In this document: positions 19,201 to 27,582 of the stretch, in pieces
How positions within the stretch are numbered: position 1 is the stretch's first letter
Layout of the letters: each line of letters begins with the position of its first letter
DNA from: Sphingobium sufflavum
GTDB taxonomy: Bacteria > Pseudomonadota > Alphaproteobacteria > Sphingomonadales > Sphingomonadaceae
Direction of reading: 5' to 3'
Length of the DNA stretch: 64,000 nt
Assembly (NCBI RefSeq): GCF_021403115.1
Contig: NZ_JAJSSH010000005.1
Coordinates: 124,001-188,000 of the forward strand
Notes under the pieces: generated by a model
Told to the model about the DNA's origin: nothing
Seen by the model: only the letters and a program-made list of their open reading frames with translations
Database searches by the model: none
Program-made: the position numbers and the translations under genes

Positions 19201-20507
19201 ACGCTCTCTATCCCCGTGATGCGCGCCGCGCGCCCATCGACCGGAATACGCCACTGGTCCTTGTCCAGCGCCGCACTGCCCGAAACCGCCAGCCCCTGAA
19301 CCACCGTCCCGCTGAACCCGATGGACTGGGCGTTGACGGCATAGGTCACGTTAGGGGCAACAAAACTGCCGTTCAGCGTCGCCACCGCCGCAATCGCATT
19401 ACCGGTCAGGTTCTGCGCGATCACGCTGGGTTTCAGCAGGCGGAAATCCAGCTTCAGGTCGCGCAGGCTGCTCTGGCCTAGGTCGACCAGCCCCTGCGCG
19501 TTGAAGGTGAAATTGTCGCTCGCGACGCCGCCGGAAATCTGCACGCGCCGGTCCTGCGCCCGCCCTTTCAGGTCGATCTTCGTCACCGGCTCCAGCATGT
19601 TGCGGCCGGGTCCGGTCAGGAACAGGCCGGGCCGCGTATCGCCCTTGACCGCGAACGCCCCGTGGCGCGCCGCGATCGCGACGTCGGCCAGCCGGTCGGC
19701 ACCGACGGACCCGCTCAGCCGCCCGTTCCATGCAGCCCAGTCACCCTTGCCGGTCAGCGCCACGTCCATCGGCTGCGCGATGCCGCTGAACCCCGCGACC
19801 AGTCCCTTCGCCGGGGCGTTGACCTTGAGGTCGATGTCCAGCCGGTTCGCCTCCGGCACCGCGTCGAGCACCAGCGCCAGCCGGTCCCCGCCCGCCACGC
19901 CCGGTCCCACGAGCGCCCGGCCATCGGCCCGCACCTGCGCCCGCCGGTCGGCGATATGCACCTGCCCCGACAGGCTGACGAGGTGACGCTGACCCGTGAC
20001 CGGCGGGTCTATGGCCAGCCGCCCGATCTCCAGCCGGTTCACGTCAATGTCGAGGTCGGGCAGCAGCGGCCCCTCGCTCGGCGGCACCGCCTTGAACAAT
20101 GGCGTCCGATACAGCCGCGCCTCCGGTATCACCAGCGAGCGTATGTCGAGATGATTGCGGGCATAGGAGAGTGGCCGCCAATCGAGGTCGACCCCCGGCG
20201 CGGTCAGGAACACGCCCTTGGTATCGCGGATCGCCAGCCCCCTGATCCGCATCGCGCCGAATATCGACCCTTCGATCCTGTCGATCCCGATGGTCATGCC
20301 ATTGTCGAACGACAGCCCCGCGACCTGCCGCGCCACGAAGCCGCGCCCATTGTCGGTGCCCAGCCAGAGATAGACGCCCGCCACCACGACCAGCAGGAAA
20401 GCGATCACGCCCGCGATGCCGATGGCGATCCGTCGTCCCCAGTGCGCGCGCGGTGCGGGCGTGGTTTCCACCGGCGCCGGGACCATGTCCTGTTCCTCGC
20501 CCGCCAT
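16260..20507 (-). CDS. tamB: TamB-like translocation and assembly module protein
   Basis: This 1415-residue periplasm-spanning protein is anchored by one N-terminal helix (about residues 27-48, IAIGIAGVIAFLLVVVAGVY). A long beta-rich body of repeating strands follows, and the conserved C-terminal domain contains SLPQDELMARILFGSSVGEL, ASGDVEDVTIAITITGSAGD and the final LRYRKDY. TamB works with TamA in outer-membrane protein assembly, and AsmA-like proteins of this kind also move phospholipids to the outer membrane. The ATG at 20507 shares its A with the tamA stop (TGATG), so the genes are coupled; a TTG one codon upstream is also in frame. Confidence 0.93.
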   Translation of the reverse strand: MAGEEQDMVPAPVETTPAPRAHWGRRIAIGIAGVIAFLLVVVAGVYLWLGTDNGRGFVARQVAGLSFDNGMTIGIDRIEGSIFGAMRIRGLAIRDTKGVFLTAPGVDLDWRPLSYARNHLDIRSLVIPEARLYRTPLFKAVPPSEGPLLPDLDIDVNRLEIGRLAIDPPVTGQRHLVSLSGQVHIADRRAQVRADGRALVGPGVAGGDRLALVLDAVPEANRLDIDLKVNAPAKGLVAGFSGIAQPMDVALTGKGDWAAWNGRLSGSVGADRLADVAIAARHGAFAVKGDTRPGLFLTGPGRNMLEPVTKIDLKGRAQDRRVQISGGVASDNFTFNAQGLVDLGQSSLRDLKLDFRLLKPSVIAQNLTGNAIAAVATLNGSFVAPNVTYAVNAQSIGFSGTVVQGLAVSGSAALDKDQWRIPVDGRAARITGIESVAPLLTNVRLNGDFAYAKGRLLSDNMKIRSDRIDATAVIVADMNTALYTGALNGQVNGYQVESVGIFNLSTNMDLKTGANGYFKLGGRVTARSTRLLNDGIKGFLGGNALIVADVGYDSNGVASIDRLNVAAPSFRMSGGRGSYRSDGAIRFTGRGSSDQYGPLGVDVTGTVARPVARIAAARPGMGIGLANVVATITGANNVYAVKGRGDSDYGPFNANVAVALGRALVVDVKPGTDFAGVGMVGRIVQTGAGPFSGTLNAHGSGIDGQVMLSAFSGKQRAVVKATARDASLPGTVGFRADRAIVDADVILYDQPQIVADVQAAGVRMGELTIAGARANVNYRGGNGQAKLLVEGRTRYPFRMAANALLQPKLWRLALNGRFNGIDLATKGPMRVIPEKGGYTLLPATITTASGKTGQGAIQLAGRYGRGMEVQSRLNAVNLALLNPFMPGLGLGGVATGSLDFAQAAPSAFPSADARMTITRFTRTSLASVSQPVDIHLVGRLLPDGGNARAIIRRRGAAIGRMQVDLKPLPPGSGPWMTRLMAAPLSGGLRYNGPADTLFSLAALPDQSLKGAVGVAADFSGRLAAPQLTGVVRANNLIYENAAYGTRLTDMKVQGRFTNDRLQVESLTARAGAGTVSAKGFVSLSAEQGFPLQLGLDMDRAQMASGQDLAAQVTGQIKVVNGPNQPATVSGRITLPETRYKIVRQGSAEVATLTGVRRKPVPGRERISGAPEPISSLPSNWALDLDVVAPNKIYVSGMGLESEWAADIHMGGTSGAPVITGGVDLVRGTLGFAGKSFTLSEGRIRFNGGDMFNPDIRIVASGDVEDVTIAITITGSAGDPQIVFSSTPSLPQDELMARILFGSSVGELSAIQAVQLASSLNSLRGGKGGLNPLGVLQSSTGIDRLRVLGADEKTGRGTSVAVGQYITKDVYVEIVTDTRGYTQTQLEIALSKALSLLSSSGSFGGQSVNLRYRKDY

Positions 20508-22741
20508 CAAAAGGCCTGCCCGATGGAGATATAGACCGACACGCGCGATTCCCCCGCTTGCCGGTTGATCGGCGTTGCCACATCCAGCCGCATCGGCCCG
20601 AAATTGGTGTAGAAGCGCCCGCCCACACCCACGCCATAGCGCAGGTTGCTGAACGTCGGCGCGCTGCCGGTATAGACTTGCCCGGCGTCCAGGAACCCGA
20701 CCACGCCATAATTGCCGAAGCGATAGCGGACCTCCGCCGCCGCCTCGACCAGGCTGCGCCCGCCGATGGGCCGCGCATCGGGATCTTTCGGTCCCAATTC
20801 CTGATAGCCAAAGCCGCGCACCGATCCGCCGCCACCGGCATAGAAGCGCCGCGACGGTGCGATCTGTTCGCGCGCCGCGCCGCTGATCGTGCCGACCCGC
20901 GCCCGGCCCGCCAGCACGATGCCGTCGGACACGGGGTAATAGCCCGTCGCCTCGAACAGGCCGCGCCCATAAATCTGCCCGCCGCTGCCCAGCGAGCCCT
21001 CCGGCGCGACCTTGGCCGACAGGCGGAAACCCTTGGTCGGGTCGAGCAGCGAGTTGGACGTGTCGAACTTCACCTCACCCGGCAGCGACAGCACATAGAA
21101 GGTCCGCCGACGCCGCAAACCCGCCGCGAAATCATAATCCTGCTCATTGGTGCCGAGCAACTCGAACCCGTAATTATAGGTCCATCTCTTCTGCCAGATT
21201 GGCGTGCTGTCATAGGAGATGCGCCCGTACAGACGGCCCGTAAACGCCTCAAACGCATCGAAACGGCTGTGCAGCGCATTGACGCCGAACTCCACCGTCC
21301 GGTCGCGCCTGCCCGCGTTGGAACGGCGGAAGGTGACGCCCGCGCCCTGCTCCTGCGTGCCCGCCGTCAGGCTGCCGATCAGCGCGCCCTCGTCCGGGAA
21401 CAGGTTGCGGTGGGTCCAGCTTCCCTCCAGCTTGAAGCCTTCGCCCGTGCCATAGCCTGCCTGCCCGGCCAGCGTGCGCGCCGGACCGGCCTCCTGCTTG
21501 ACCAGCAGATTGGCATAATCAGTGCCCGCCACGCCGTCGGTGCCCACCGCCGTCCCGGTCGCCTGCGGCTCGATGGCGATGACGGAGAACAGGCCCGTCG
21601 CCACCAGCGCCTGCCGCAGGTCGTCGACCTTGCGGCTGTCGTACAATTCGCCCTTCCTGAACCGGGCGATGGTCGCGACATGTTTCGCGCCGAAAACCGG
21701 TTTCTTGCCGGTCGGCACGATGTCGCCAAAGCTGCTGCGCGGTCCCGTCGCCACGGGCAGGGTGTAATCCCCCGTGCGCGTCGCCGCATCGAGCAGGATG
21801 TCACGCTGCCCGACCTTGGCAAAGGGATAGCCATTCTGCGGCAGCACCACCGCCACATTCGCCTCCGCCGACAGGATGCGCTCCGCCACGATCGGCTCGC
21901 CCGGTTTGGGCACGAAAGCGCGGGTGATGAGGTCGCCCGGCACCACCGGCCCCGCATCGAACGCGACCGTGCCCAGCGCATAGCGCGGCCCCGCGACCGT
22001 ATCGAGGATGACGGTGATCGCGTCCTTGCTCCCCTCCTCCGGCAATTGCAGGCTGGGGCTGACCGTCGCGTCGAAATAGCCCTGCCCCGACAATATGTCG
22101 GTCAGCAGCTTGGCATCCTCCGTCATGCGCGCGTTGATCATCGCGCCATTGGCCGCCTTGCCGTCGCCATCCTCCAGCGCGGACAGGTCGCCGAACAGGC
22201 CCAATATGTCGCCACCGTCGATGGGCGACACCGCGCTGGCGTCGGACAGCGTGTCCAGCCCCTCCACCCGATAGCGATAGGTGGTGGTCGTGGTCGTCGG
22301 CCTCTCCTCCGCCTCGGTGTAGCGGCTCTCGTCGAACGGCTCCACGTCGAAGCCCGCCAGCGGGACCAGCGGCGCGTCGATCTCCGGGTCGTTCACCGGC
22401 GCATCGGCCAGCGTCTCGGTCGCCGTGCCATCCTGCCCGGCTGGGATGGCCGCCACCCCGGTGCGCGAATCCTTCGCTTTTGTCTCGCTATCCAGCTTGC
22501 GTTGCTGCGCCTGCCAGTCGGCGACCGATCCCATGGGGGCGTTCGGGTCGGTATCGATGGCGGGAATGGCCGCGTCGAACTCCGCATCGGGAATGATCGG
22601 GCTATTATCGACCGGGACGGCATCGACCGGGGCAGCCGTGGATGGATTCGCGACCGGCGCGGGCGCGACGCCGGCTTTCTCCTGCGCATGAACAGGCCAG
22701 GCGACGGCAATCGCCGACCCCGCACAGCATAGCAAAAGCAT
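20507..22741 (-). CDS. tamA: TamA-like outer-membrane assembly protein (Omp85 family)
   Basis: A signal peptide (MLLLCCAGSAIAVAWPVHAQ) is followed by an extended Asp/Pro-rich region, POTRA domains (about residues 150-400) and a 16-strand beta-barrel. The barrel includes GSVRGFGYQELGP in the family's conserved loop region and ends with a terminal Phe (VYISIGQAF). It lies directly before tamB with a one-base overlap. The start is uncertain: the frame is open to a GTG at 22828, and an upstream start would add the basic residues (RGKRH) normally seen before the hydrophobic core. The N-terminal linker of about 100 residues before the first POTRA domain is longer than in enterobacterial TamA. Confidence 0.92.
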   Translation of the reverse strand: MLLLCCAGSAIAVAWPVHAQEKAGVAPAPVANPSTAAPVDAVPVDNSPIIPDAEFDAAIPAIDTDPNAPMGSVADWQAQQRKLDSETKAKDSRTGVAAIPAGQDGTATETLADAPVNDPEIDAPLVPLAGFDVEPFDESRYTEAEERPTTTTTTYRYRVEGLDTLSDASAVSPIDGGDILGLFGDLSALEDGDGKAANGAMINARMTEDAKLLTDILSGQGYFDATVSPSLQLPEEGSKDAITVILDTVAGPRYALGTVAFDAGPVVPGDLITRAFVPKPGEPIVAERILSAEANVAVVLPQNGYPFAKVGQRDILLDAATRTGDYTLPVATGPRSSFGDIVPTGKKPVFGAKHVATIARFRKGELYDSRKVDDLRQALVATGLFSVIAIEPQATGTAVGTDGVAGTDYANLLVKQEAGPARTLAGQAGYGTGEGFKLEGSWTHRNLFPDEGALIGSLTAGTQEQGAGVTFRRSNAGRRDRTVEFGVNALHSRFDAFEAFTGRLYGRISYDSTPIWQKRWTYNYGFELLGTNEQDYDFAAGLRRRRTFYVLSLPGEVKFDTSNSLLDPTKGFRLSAKVAPEGSLGSGGQIYGRGLFEATGYYPVSDGIVLAGRARVGTISGAAREQIAPSRRFYAGGGGSVRGFGYQELGPKDPDARPIGGRSLVEAAAEVRYRFGNYGVVGFLDAGQVYTGSAPTFSNLRYGVGVGGRFYTNFGPMRLDVATPINRQAGESRVSVYISIGQAF

Positions 22742-22960
22742 ATGTCGCTTGCCCCGCGACCCAGACCCGAACTGCCCGGCAGAACCCAAAACCAAGCAAT
22801 ACCCCCTTGCGGCGCGGAACCCTGTCACCCGGCTGGATCGATCCTCCGGTTATGATGCGCCGGGGTGGGTAACGCATGAGCGACGCGCAGGTTTCGCGAC
22901 GTTCACACCGGATGCAGGATTATGTCCGCCACCCTGCAATCAAACCCTATATCTTCGCGC

Positions 22961-23653
22961 CTATATCTTCGCAGCGTAAATCAGCCGCCCCGGCCCCAGC
23001 AGGTCCAGCACCTGCCCGATCAGGTGCGGCGCGACCACGAAGCATCCCTCGCTGCGCCCCACCTTGCCCCATGCTGCGATATGGTCCTCGCTGACATAGG
23101 GTGCGCCATGCACGACGATGGCGCGCATATCCGCGTTGTCGTTCGTGGGGTCCAGCCCGACCAGCCGCATCGACGCGCCATGCACGCCGACATAGCGTTC
23201 CCCGGTCAGGAACGCCCCTTCGCACGTCGCCAGCGATCCCGGCTCGTTGGAAAAGCTCTGGAGGAAACCGCTATGCTCCGGGTCCGACCCACGGCCATGC
23301 GCGACCAGATAGCTGATCGTCTGCCCGCCGTTCAGGTCGACGATATGGAAACGATGCTCCTTCGACCCCTTGCTGAAGTCCGCCAGCGCCACCCGATCGC
23401 GCAGCACCAGCCGGTCCTTGTGCGTGTCCAGCGCGGCGCGCGCCCGGTCCAGCAAGGGGCCGAGTTCCGCGCGCGTCGCAATCCCCGGCAGGGCGGCGGA
23501 TGGCACGACCGGCGCGGGCGCCGCTGGAGGAGTCGGCGGTGGCGGCGGGACGACCGGCATCAGCCCGGCCTTTCTGGCCCCCAGCGTGGAGGAGGATGTG
23601 GCCGCCATACCCAGAACGGACAGGCCATATCGCACGAAATCGCGGCGTTTCAT
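22961..23653 (-). CDS. Murein L,D-transpeptidase catalytic domain protein (YkuD_2 type)
   Basis: This 230-residue exported protein starts at ATG 23653 with MKRRDFVRYGLSVLGMAATS, a twin-arginine-like signal. A Pro/Ala-rich linker follows. The catalytic domain has VHGA, then GKVGRSEGCFVVAP with the nucleophile Cys at about residue 204. The set HG...S.GC is the L,D-transpeptidase signature, so it should act on peptidoglycan stem peptides in the periplasm. It is the last of three minus-strand envelope genes. The 220-base gap to tamA holds the tamA leader. Confidence 0.87.
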   Translation of the reverse strand: MKRRDFVRYGLSVLGMAATSSSTLGARKAGLMPVVPPPPPTPPAAPAPVVPSAALPGIATRAELGPLLDRARAALDTHKDRLVLRDRVALADFSKGSKEHRFHIVDLNGGQTISYLVAHGRGSDPEHSGFLQSFSNEPGSLATCEGAFLTGERYVGVHGASMRLVGLDPTNDNADMRAIVVHGAPYVSEDHIAAWGKVGRSEGCFVVAPHLIGQVLDLLGPGRLIYAAKI

Positions 23654-23697
23654 GGTGTTAATGTGGGGCGCGGCCGACACAAATCCAGTGGCGGCGC

Positions 23698-24009
23698 TTA
23701 TCGCGGCGTGCCGCTCGCTAGGGGCGGCTGCGCATCCTCGTCGGGCAGGCGGCTGGTCATGCCGGTCGCCTCGGCATCGTCCTGCATTTGCTGCTGCTCG
23801 CTGATTTCGGGCGGCGCCACCTTGTTTTCCACCGGCTTGGCGCTGTTATCCTCTTCCGGCAGGACGACGGACGGCGGCGGCGCGTCCGTCACATTCTCGA
23901 CCTCGTTCACCACGATGTCATTCTCAACCGGCGTTTCCTCCGGCTTCTTGCCACAGGCCGACAGGGCGAGCAGCGCGGCAAACGCGCCGAGCGGATAGCG
24001 GATACGCAT
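23698..24009 (-). CDS. Acidic lipoprotein, 103 residues
   Basis: MRIRYPLGAFAALLALSACG gives a signal with lipobox LSAC. The mature part is low-complexity and rich in Glu, Pro, Asp and Asn, with repeats of PVEN/VVNEVEN type and no cysteine beyond the lipidated one. The start lies 6 bases after the L,D-transpeptidase stop and the stop is 44 bases before the second transpeptidase start. It is probably an envelope tether or an accessory of the flanking transpeptidases; this is inference from position. Confidence 0.75.
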   Translation of the reverse strand: MRIRYPLGAFAALLALSACGKKPEETPVENDIVVNEVENVTDAPPPSVVLPEEDNSAKPVENKVAPPEISEQQQMQDDAEATGMTSRLPDEDAQPPLASGTPR

Positions 24010-24015
24010 GGGTCT

Positions 24016-25497
24016 TCAGTCCTTCGAGGCAATAGTCGGCGCGGCGGCCTGTCCGGGAGCCGGGGCCAGCGCGCGATTGGTGGAGGCGTCGATCTTGTCG
24101 GCCAGCAGCTTGTCCCAGCCATAGGGATCATCGCGGAAGTTCAGCGTACCATTGGCGCTGGCAAAGGCGGTCCAGTAGAGCAGATAGACGCTGACCGGCT
24201 TGGGCAGCGACACGCGCTGCGTCTTGCCCGTGTCGATCAGATCCTGCACCGTCGCGCTCGCCAGCGCGGGCGATCCCTCCAGCATCCGGTCGGCCAGCGG
24301 CACCGGCCGCTCCAGCCGGATGCAACCATGGCTCGCCAGCCGGTCATAGCTGGAGAATTTCGCGCGCGACGGCGTGTCGTGCAGATAGACGGCAAAGGGA
24401 TTGTCGAAGTCGAACTTCAACCGGCCCAGCGCGCTGCCCGGCCCGGCGGGCTGCACGATGCGCTCGCCGCCATCGGGCGTCTTGACGATCTTGTACCCCT
24501 GCCGCGCCAGCGCCGCCCGCCCCTTGGGCCACAGTTCCTTCTTGGCGATGGACGTGGGCACGTTCCATGGCGGATTGACGACGATGCTGTGGATGGTGGA
24601 GGTCAGCATCGGCGTCTCATTGCCCACGCTGCCGGTCACGCCGCGCATCGTCATCGCGACCTTGTCACCCTCGAACACGCTCACCACGGCGGCGGCGATA
24701 TTCACCTGCACCCGGTCGACGGGCAGTTCGGCGGGCAGCCAGCGCCACCGCTCCATATTCGCCATGATCGCGGCCACCCGGTCGCGCACCGGCACGTTCA
24801 GCGCCGCCAGCGTCCGCGCGCCCAGCGTGCCCGTCGGCTCCAGCCCATAGCGGCGCTGCGCCCGCTGGATCGCGGCGGACAGCGGCTCGCCCGCCGACAC
24901 CGCATCATCCTCCAGCTTCAGCCGGGCGCGGACATCCGCCGCCGGGGACTGCGCGGTCAGCGCCTTCCACCCGCCCGCATCGCGGATCTTCTCATATTTG
25001 GCGAGGCCGACGCGCAGGCCGTCATAGCCCGCCCAGCGCGGGGTCAGGCTGTTGGTCCATTGCGGCAGCCGGTCGGCGCGCACCGCCTCCGTAAAGCCGG
25101 GCAGCGGGTCGAACGCCGCCGGGCGCAGCGCCCATACCTGGAGAAAGTCGGCGGTATCCACACGGCCACGGCGCAACGCCGTCGCCCGATCGAGCGCCGC
25201 GCGCACCAGCGCATCGCCGGACAGGCCAGCATAGCTTTTCATCGTCCCGCTGGTCAGCCCCTGCCGCGCGCCATCGGCCAGCCAGCCGCGCAGCAGCACG
25301 GCCTGCGATTCGCTCACCCTGGGCAGCGGCTGCGGCGGCACGACCGGCAACGGCGGCGCCACGGCGGGCGGCGCGACCGGCACGCCGGGCGCAGGCGCGG
25401 GCAGGATCGATTCCGGCTGCGCGAACAGCGGGGATGACGCCAGCATCGCGGATGCAAGCGCCGAAGTCAGGGCGATGGAGTGGGAACGAAATGCCAT
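24016..25497 (-). CDS. L,D-transpeptidase, YcbB/LdtD-like
   Basis: This 493-residue exported enzyme has a signal MAFRSHSIALTSALASAMLA ending before FAQ. An alpha-helical scaffold follows, then a peptidoglycan-binding region with RRYGLEPTGTLGARTLAALN. The YkuD catalytic domain has YLHDTPSRAKF and SYDRLASHGCIRLERP, with catalytic Cys about 392. Such enzymes make 3-3 cross-links in peptidoglycan or attach proteins to it. The ATG at 25497 has AGAGGGG just upstream; the longer frame is not used. It heads a three-gene unit with the lipoprotein and the second transpeptidase. Confidence 0.9.
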   Translation of the reverse strand: MAFRSHSIALTSALASAMLASSPLFAQPESILPAPAPGVPVAPPAVAPPLPVVPPQPLPRVSESQAVLLRGWLADGARQGLTSGTMKSYAGLSGDALVRAALDRATALRRGRVDTADFLQVWALRPAAFDPLPGFTEAVRADRLPQWTNSLTPRWAGYDGLRVGLAKYEKIRDAGGWKALTAQSPAADVRARLKLEDDAVSAGEPLSAAIQRAQRRYGLEPTGTLGARTLAALNVPVRDRVAAIMANMERWRWLPAELPVDRVQVNIAAAVVSVFEGDKVAMTMRGVTGSVGNETPMLTSTIHSIVVNPPWNVPTSIAKKELWPKGRAALARQGYKIVKTPDGGERIVQPAGPGSALGRLKFDFDNPFAVYLHDTPSRAKFSSYDRLASHGCIRLERPVPLADRMLEGSPALASATVQDLIDTGKTQRVSLPKPVSVYLLYWTAFASANGTLNFRDDPYGWDKLLADKIDASTNRALAPAPGQAAAPTIASKD

Positions 25498-25668
25498 TGG
25501 CCCCTCTCTACCGGCCGTTGGCCCCACGTTCAAACCCTGTTTGCCCCTTCCAACATATTGTAACGTTTCGGGGCCGCGCCGCCGTGCGCTCTTCGCGGTT
25601 GCATCCGCCCCGCCCCCTGCCGTAGGGCGCTTGCCACGTCATATCGCCTGTCAATCATGGGGAATCAC

Positions 25669-25875
25669 ATGTCCAAGCCCATCAAGCTCACCCTGTCCGA
25701 GGACGAGGTCGAAATTCTCGTCGACGCCCTCGAAACGGACATGGAGGGCTATCTGGAGTCCGCGAAGGAAGCTCGCGGCAACAACAATCGCGAGGATGTG
25801 AAGACCTTCACCGAAGCCGCCGAGCGTATCCAGGCCGTGATGAGCAAGTTGCAGGCGCTGCTGCCCGACGCCTGA
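25669..25875 (+). CDS. Small helical acidic protein, 68 residues
   Basis: MSKPIKLTLSEDEVEILVDA is followed by charged amphipathic helices (YLESAKEARGNNNREDVKTF) and ERIQAVMSKLQALLPDA. No signal or cysteine is present. The ATG at 25669 has GGGGA 6 bases upstream; another ATG lies 12 bases earlier. The helical-hairpin layout suggests a small cytosolic dimer or adaptor. Function unknown. A hairpin with a short U-rich tail lies directly downstream. Confidence 0.7.
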   Translation: MSKPIKLTLSEDEVEILVDALETDMEGYLESAKEARGNNNREDVKTFTEAAERIQAVMSKLQALLPDA

Positions 25876-25881
25876 CCGGGG

Positions 25882-25904
25882 CGGGCGACGCATCGCCCGT
25901 CTTT
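25882..25904 (+). terminator. Rho-independent terminator of the 68-residue protein gene
   Basis: CGGGCGA and TCGCCCG form a perfect 7-bp stem around the tetraloop CGCA, followed by TCTTT. It begins 6 bases after the stop codon at 25875. Confidence 0.6.
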
Positions 25905-25947
25905 CGCTCCGTTCGTCCTGAGCCTGTCGAAGGATCACTCTTGCCTG

Positions 25948-26050
25948 GAGCGTTTTTCAGGCAGGTGGAATCACCGGCTGACCCAGAAAACGCGCAAAAC
26001 CAAAGACGTAGAGCAGCCGGTCCGACGCAATCGGATCGGAAACGGCTCTA
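25948..26050 (+). repeat. Dispersed intergenic repeat A, copy 2
   Basis: About 103 bases in the same block order as the copies at 5311 and 28593: GAGCGTTTTTCAGGCAGGTG, GAATCACCGGCTG, AGAAAACGCGCAAAACCAAA, then AGAGCAGCCGGTCCGA and ATCGGATCGGAAACGGCTCT. It is nearly identical to copy 3 over the last 40 bases. AGAGC near the centre and GCTCT at the end form an outer inverted repeat. Confidence 0.65.
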
Positions 26051-26103
26051 TGAGGGTCGGTGCCAGAGGAAGAGCAGCCCTTCGATCGAGCCACCGCCGC
26101 CGG

Positions 26104-26877
26104 TCAAACCCGCCCCAGCCGCATCGTGATCGGCCACTCGACCGGCCGCAGCCGCGCCGCATCGCCCCACAGTCGCGCCATATCCTCGCCGAAGCGGCTG
26201 ACGACAACCCCCTGCCCCGCCTCCTCCACCCGGCGCAGCGCGGACCATGTGGACACATAGCCCATAAACGCCGCCAGGTCCCATGCGCGGCGGATCGTCA
26301 TCGCAGGCCACGCCAGTTCGGCAAAGGGAAACTCGATCCCGGCATAGCCACTCTCGACCAGCCGTCGTTCCGGCGGCCAGTATCCGCCGATTTCCTCCCA
26401 GTAAAATTGCCCGAAACGCGCCGCTATCTCCCCATCGAAGACCGGCACGCCATAGCTGACCAGCGCCACCACCGCCCCCGGCGCGGCCACCCGCCGCACC
26501 TCGGCATAGAAGCGCGACAGGTCGAACCAGTGCGCCGCCTGCGCCGCCGTCACCAGCGACGCGCATCCATCCGCCAGCCCCAGCGCCTCGGCGGGCGCGC
26601 AGGCATAGCGCACTCCGGCATGGGGCGCGGCATGGGCGATCTGGTCCGCGCTGGAGTCCAGCCCGACAACAGCCTCGAAATGCGCCGCCAGTTGCGCGGT
26701 AAACTGCCCGTTGCCGCAGCCCACATCGACCGCCAGCGCCCTGTCCGGCGCGGCCCCGGCCAGAAAGGCGGGCAGTTCGTCGGGATAGGTCGGGCGATAG
26801 CGGGCATAGCTTTCCCCGCCGGATGCGAACCAGTTTCGCGGGGCGGGCGATGCCGGGGGCGGTGTCTCGATCGTCAT
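26104..26877 (-). CDS. Class I SAM-dependent methyltransferase
   Basis: This 257-residue protein has the SAM-binding motif I ALAVDVGCGNGQFTAQLA (about 47-64), the acidic end of strand two in VVGLDSS, and VTAAQAAHWFDLSRFYAEVR typical of the UbiE/Methyltransf_11 group. No signal or membrane segment is seen. The acceptor cannot be predicted. It follows the SnoaL-like gene after 144 bases, on the same strand, and may be a late member of that unit. Confidence 0.84.
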   Translation of the reverse strand: MTIETPPPASPAPRNWFASGGESYARYRPTYPDELPAFLAGAAPDRALAVDVGCGNGQFTAQLAAHFEAVVGLDSSADQIAHAAPHAGVRYACAPAEALGLADGCASLVTAAQAAHWFDLSRFYAEVRRVAAPGAVVALVSYGVPVFDGEIAARFGQFYWEEIGGYWPPERRLVESGYAGIEFPFAELAWPAMTIRRAWDLAAFMGYVSTWSALRRVEEAGQGVVVSRFGEDMARLWGDAARLRPVEWPITMRLGRV

Positions 26878-27021
26878 GCCCCCTTATCAGGACGGCCTTC
26901 TGCATACGCAACTCTTTGGCGGCGGAGAACAATGCAGGCCGCGCGATCCGCGCGCCGGCCTTATCCCGGCCGCATCCCGATCCGATCAGGCGTTCCTGCG
27001 TCAGCCGCCGAGCCGAAACCC

Positions 27022-27582
27022 TCACCCCAATGGCGGAACGAAACGATCGCGCTTGTTCAGGAACGGCCGGATGTAGGAAATATCCTCCGGCCCCCGCGCC
27101 ACCACGCCATTGTCGTTGATCCCCGGCACGGCGGTCAGCGGATTGTCGAGCGCGGGCTGCACGATGGACCATTCGATCACCGTGTTGCGCGCCGCCACCC
27201 GCCATTCGCCGTCCCGTCGCTCGAACCGGTCGATATAGCGCCCCGCCGCCAGCAGATTGGTGTCGTCGGGGTTGGCCGCGATATAGAGATAATAGGTCTC
27301 CGTATGCGCCGTGTCGCCGTCCAGCTCGCAATGATGGTTCAGCAGACTGTGCAGCGTGCCCTTGTGCATCATCGCCTGCAATTGGGCGGACCAGTCATAC
27401 AGTTCGTCCGCCGTGCCCACGAACGGCCCCGCTGCGATGATCGCGTCGGGGTGAAAGGCCGACAGGAACAGCGACTTGTCGAACCGGTCCGTGCCGCGCT
27501 GCATCCGCGTCAGGCAGTCATAAATGCCCTGCCGGTCCAGCAGCGCGTCGATCCGCGCGTCCCGGTCGCGATCATGCGCCAC
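27022..27582 (-). CDS. SnoaL/NTF2-like protein
   Basis: This 186-residue protein has the cone-shaped NTF2 fold pattern: IDALLDRQGIYDCLTRMQRG, FDKSLFLSAFHPDAIIA, HHCELDGDTAHTETYYLYIA and GRYIDRFERRDGEWRVAAR. Members include dehydratases and isomerases of polycyclic or steroid-like substrates and also many orphans. The start is a GTG at 27582 preceded by GGAGG 9 bases upstream; this overlaps the upstream SDR by 11 bases, implying coupling. An Asp/His pair in the pocket (FHPDA) may be catalytic. Its partner SDR suggests they share a substrate. Confidence 0.8.
   Translation of the reverse strand: MAHDRDRDARIDALLDRQGIYDCLTRMQRGTDRFDKSLFLSAFHPDAIIAAGPFVGTADELYDWSAQLQAMMHKGTLHSLLNHHCELDGDTAHTETYYLYIAANPDDTNLLAAGRYIDRFERRDGEWRVAARNTVIEWSIVQPALDNPLTAVPGINDNGVVARGPEDISYIRPFLNKRDRFVPPLG

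Noticed and set aside
20453..22732. A 759-residue open frame on the plus strand
   Set aside because: It is the antisense shadow of tamA with low-complexity basic composition and no ribosome site.
26048..27331. A 427-residue open frame on the minus strand
   Set aside because: It overlaps the methyltransferase in another frame, and that gene has clear SAM motifs while this frame does not.
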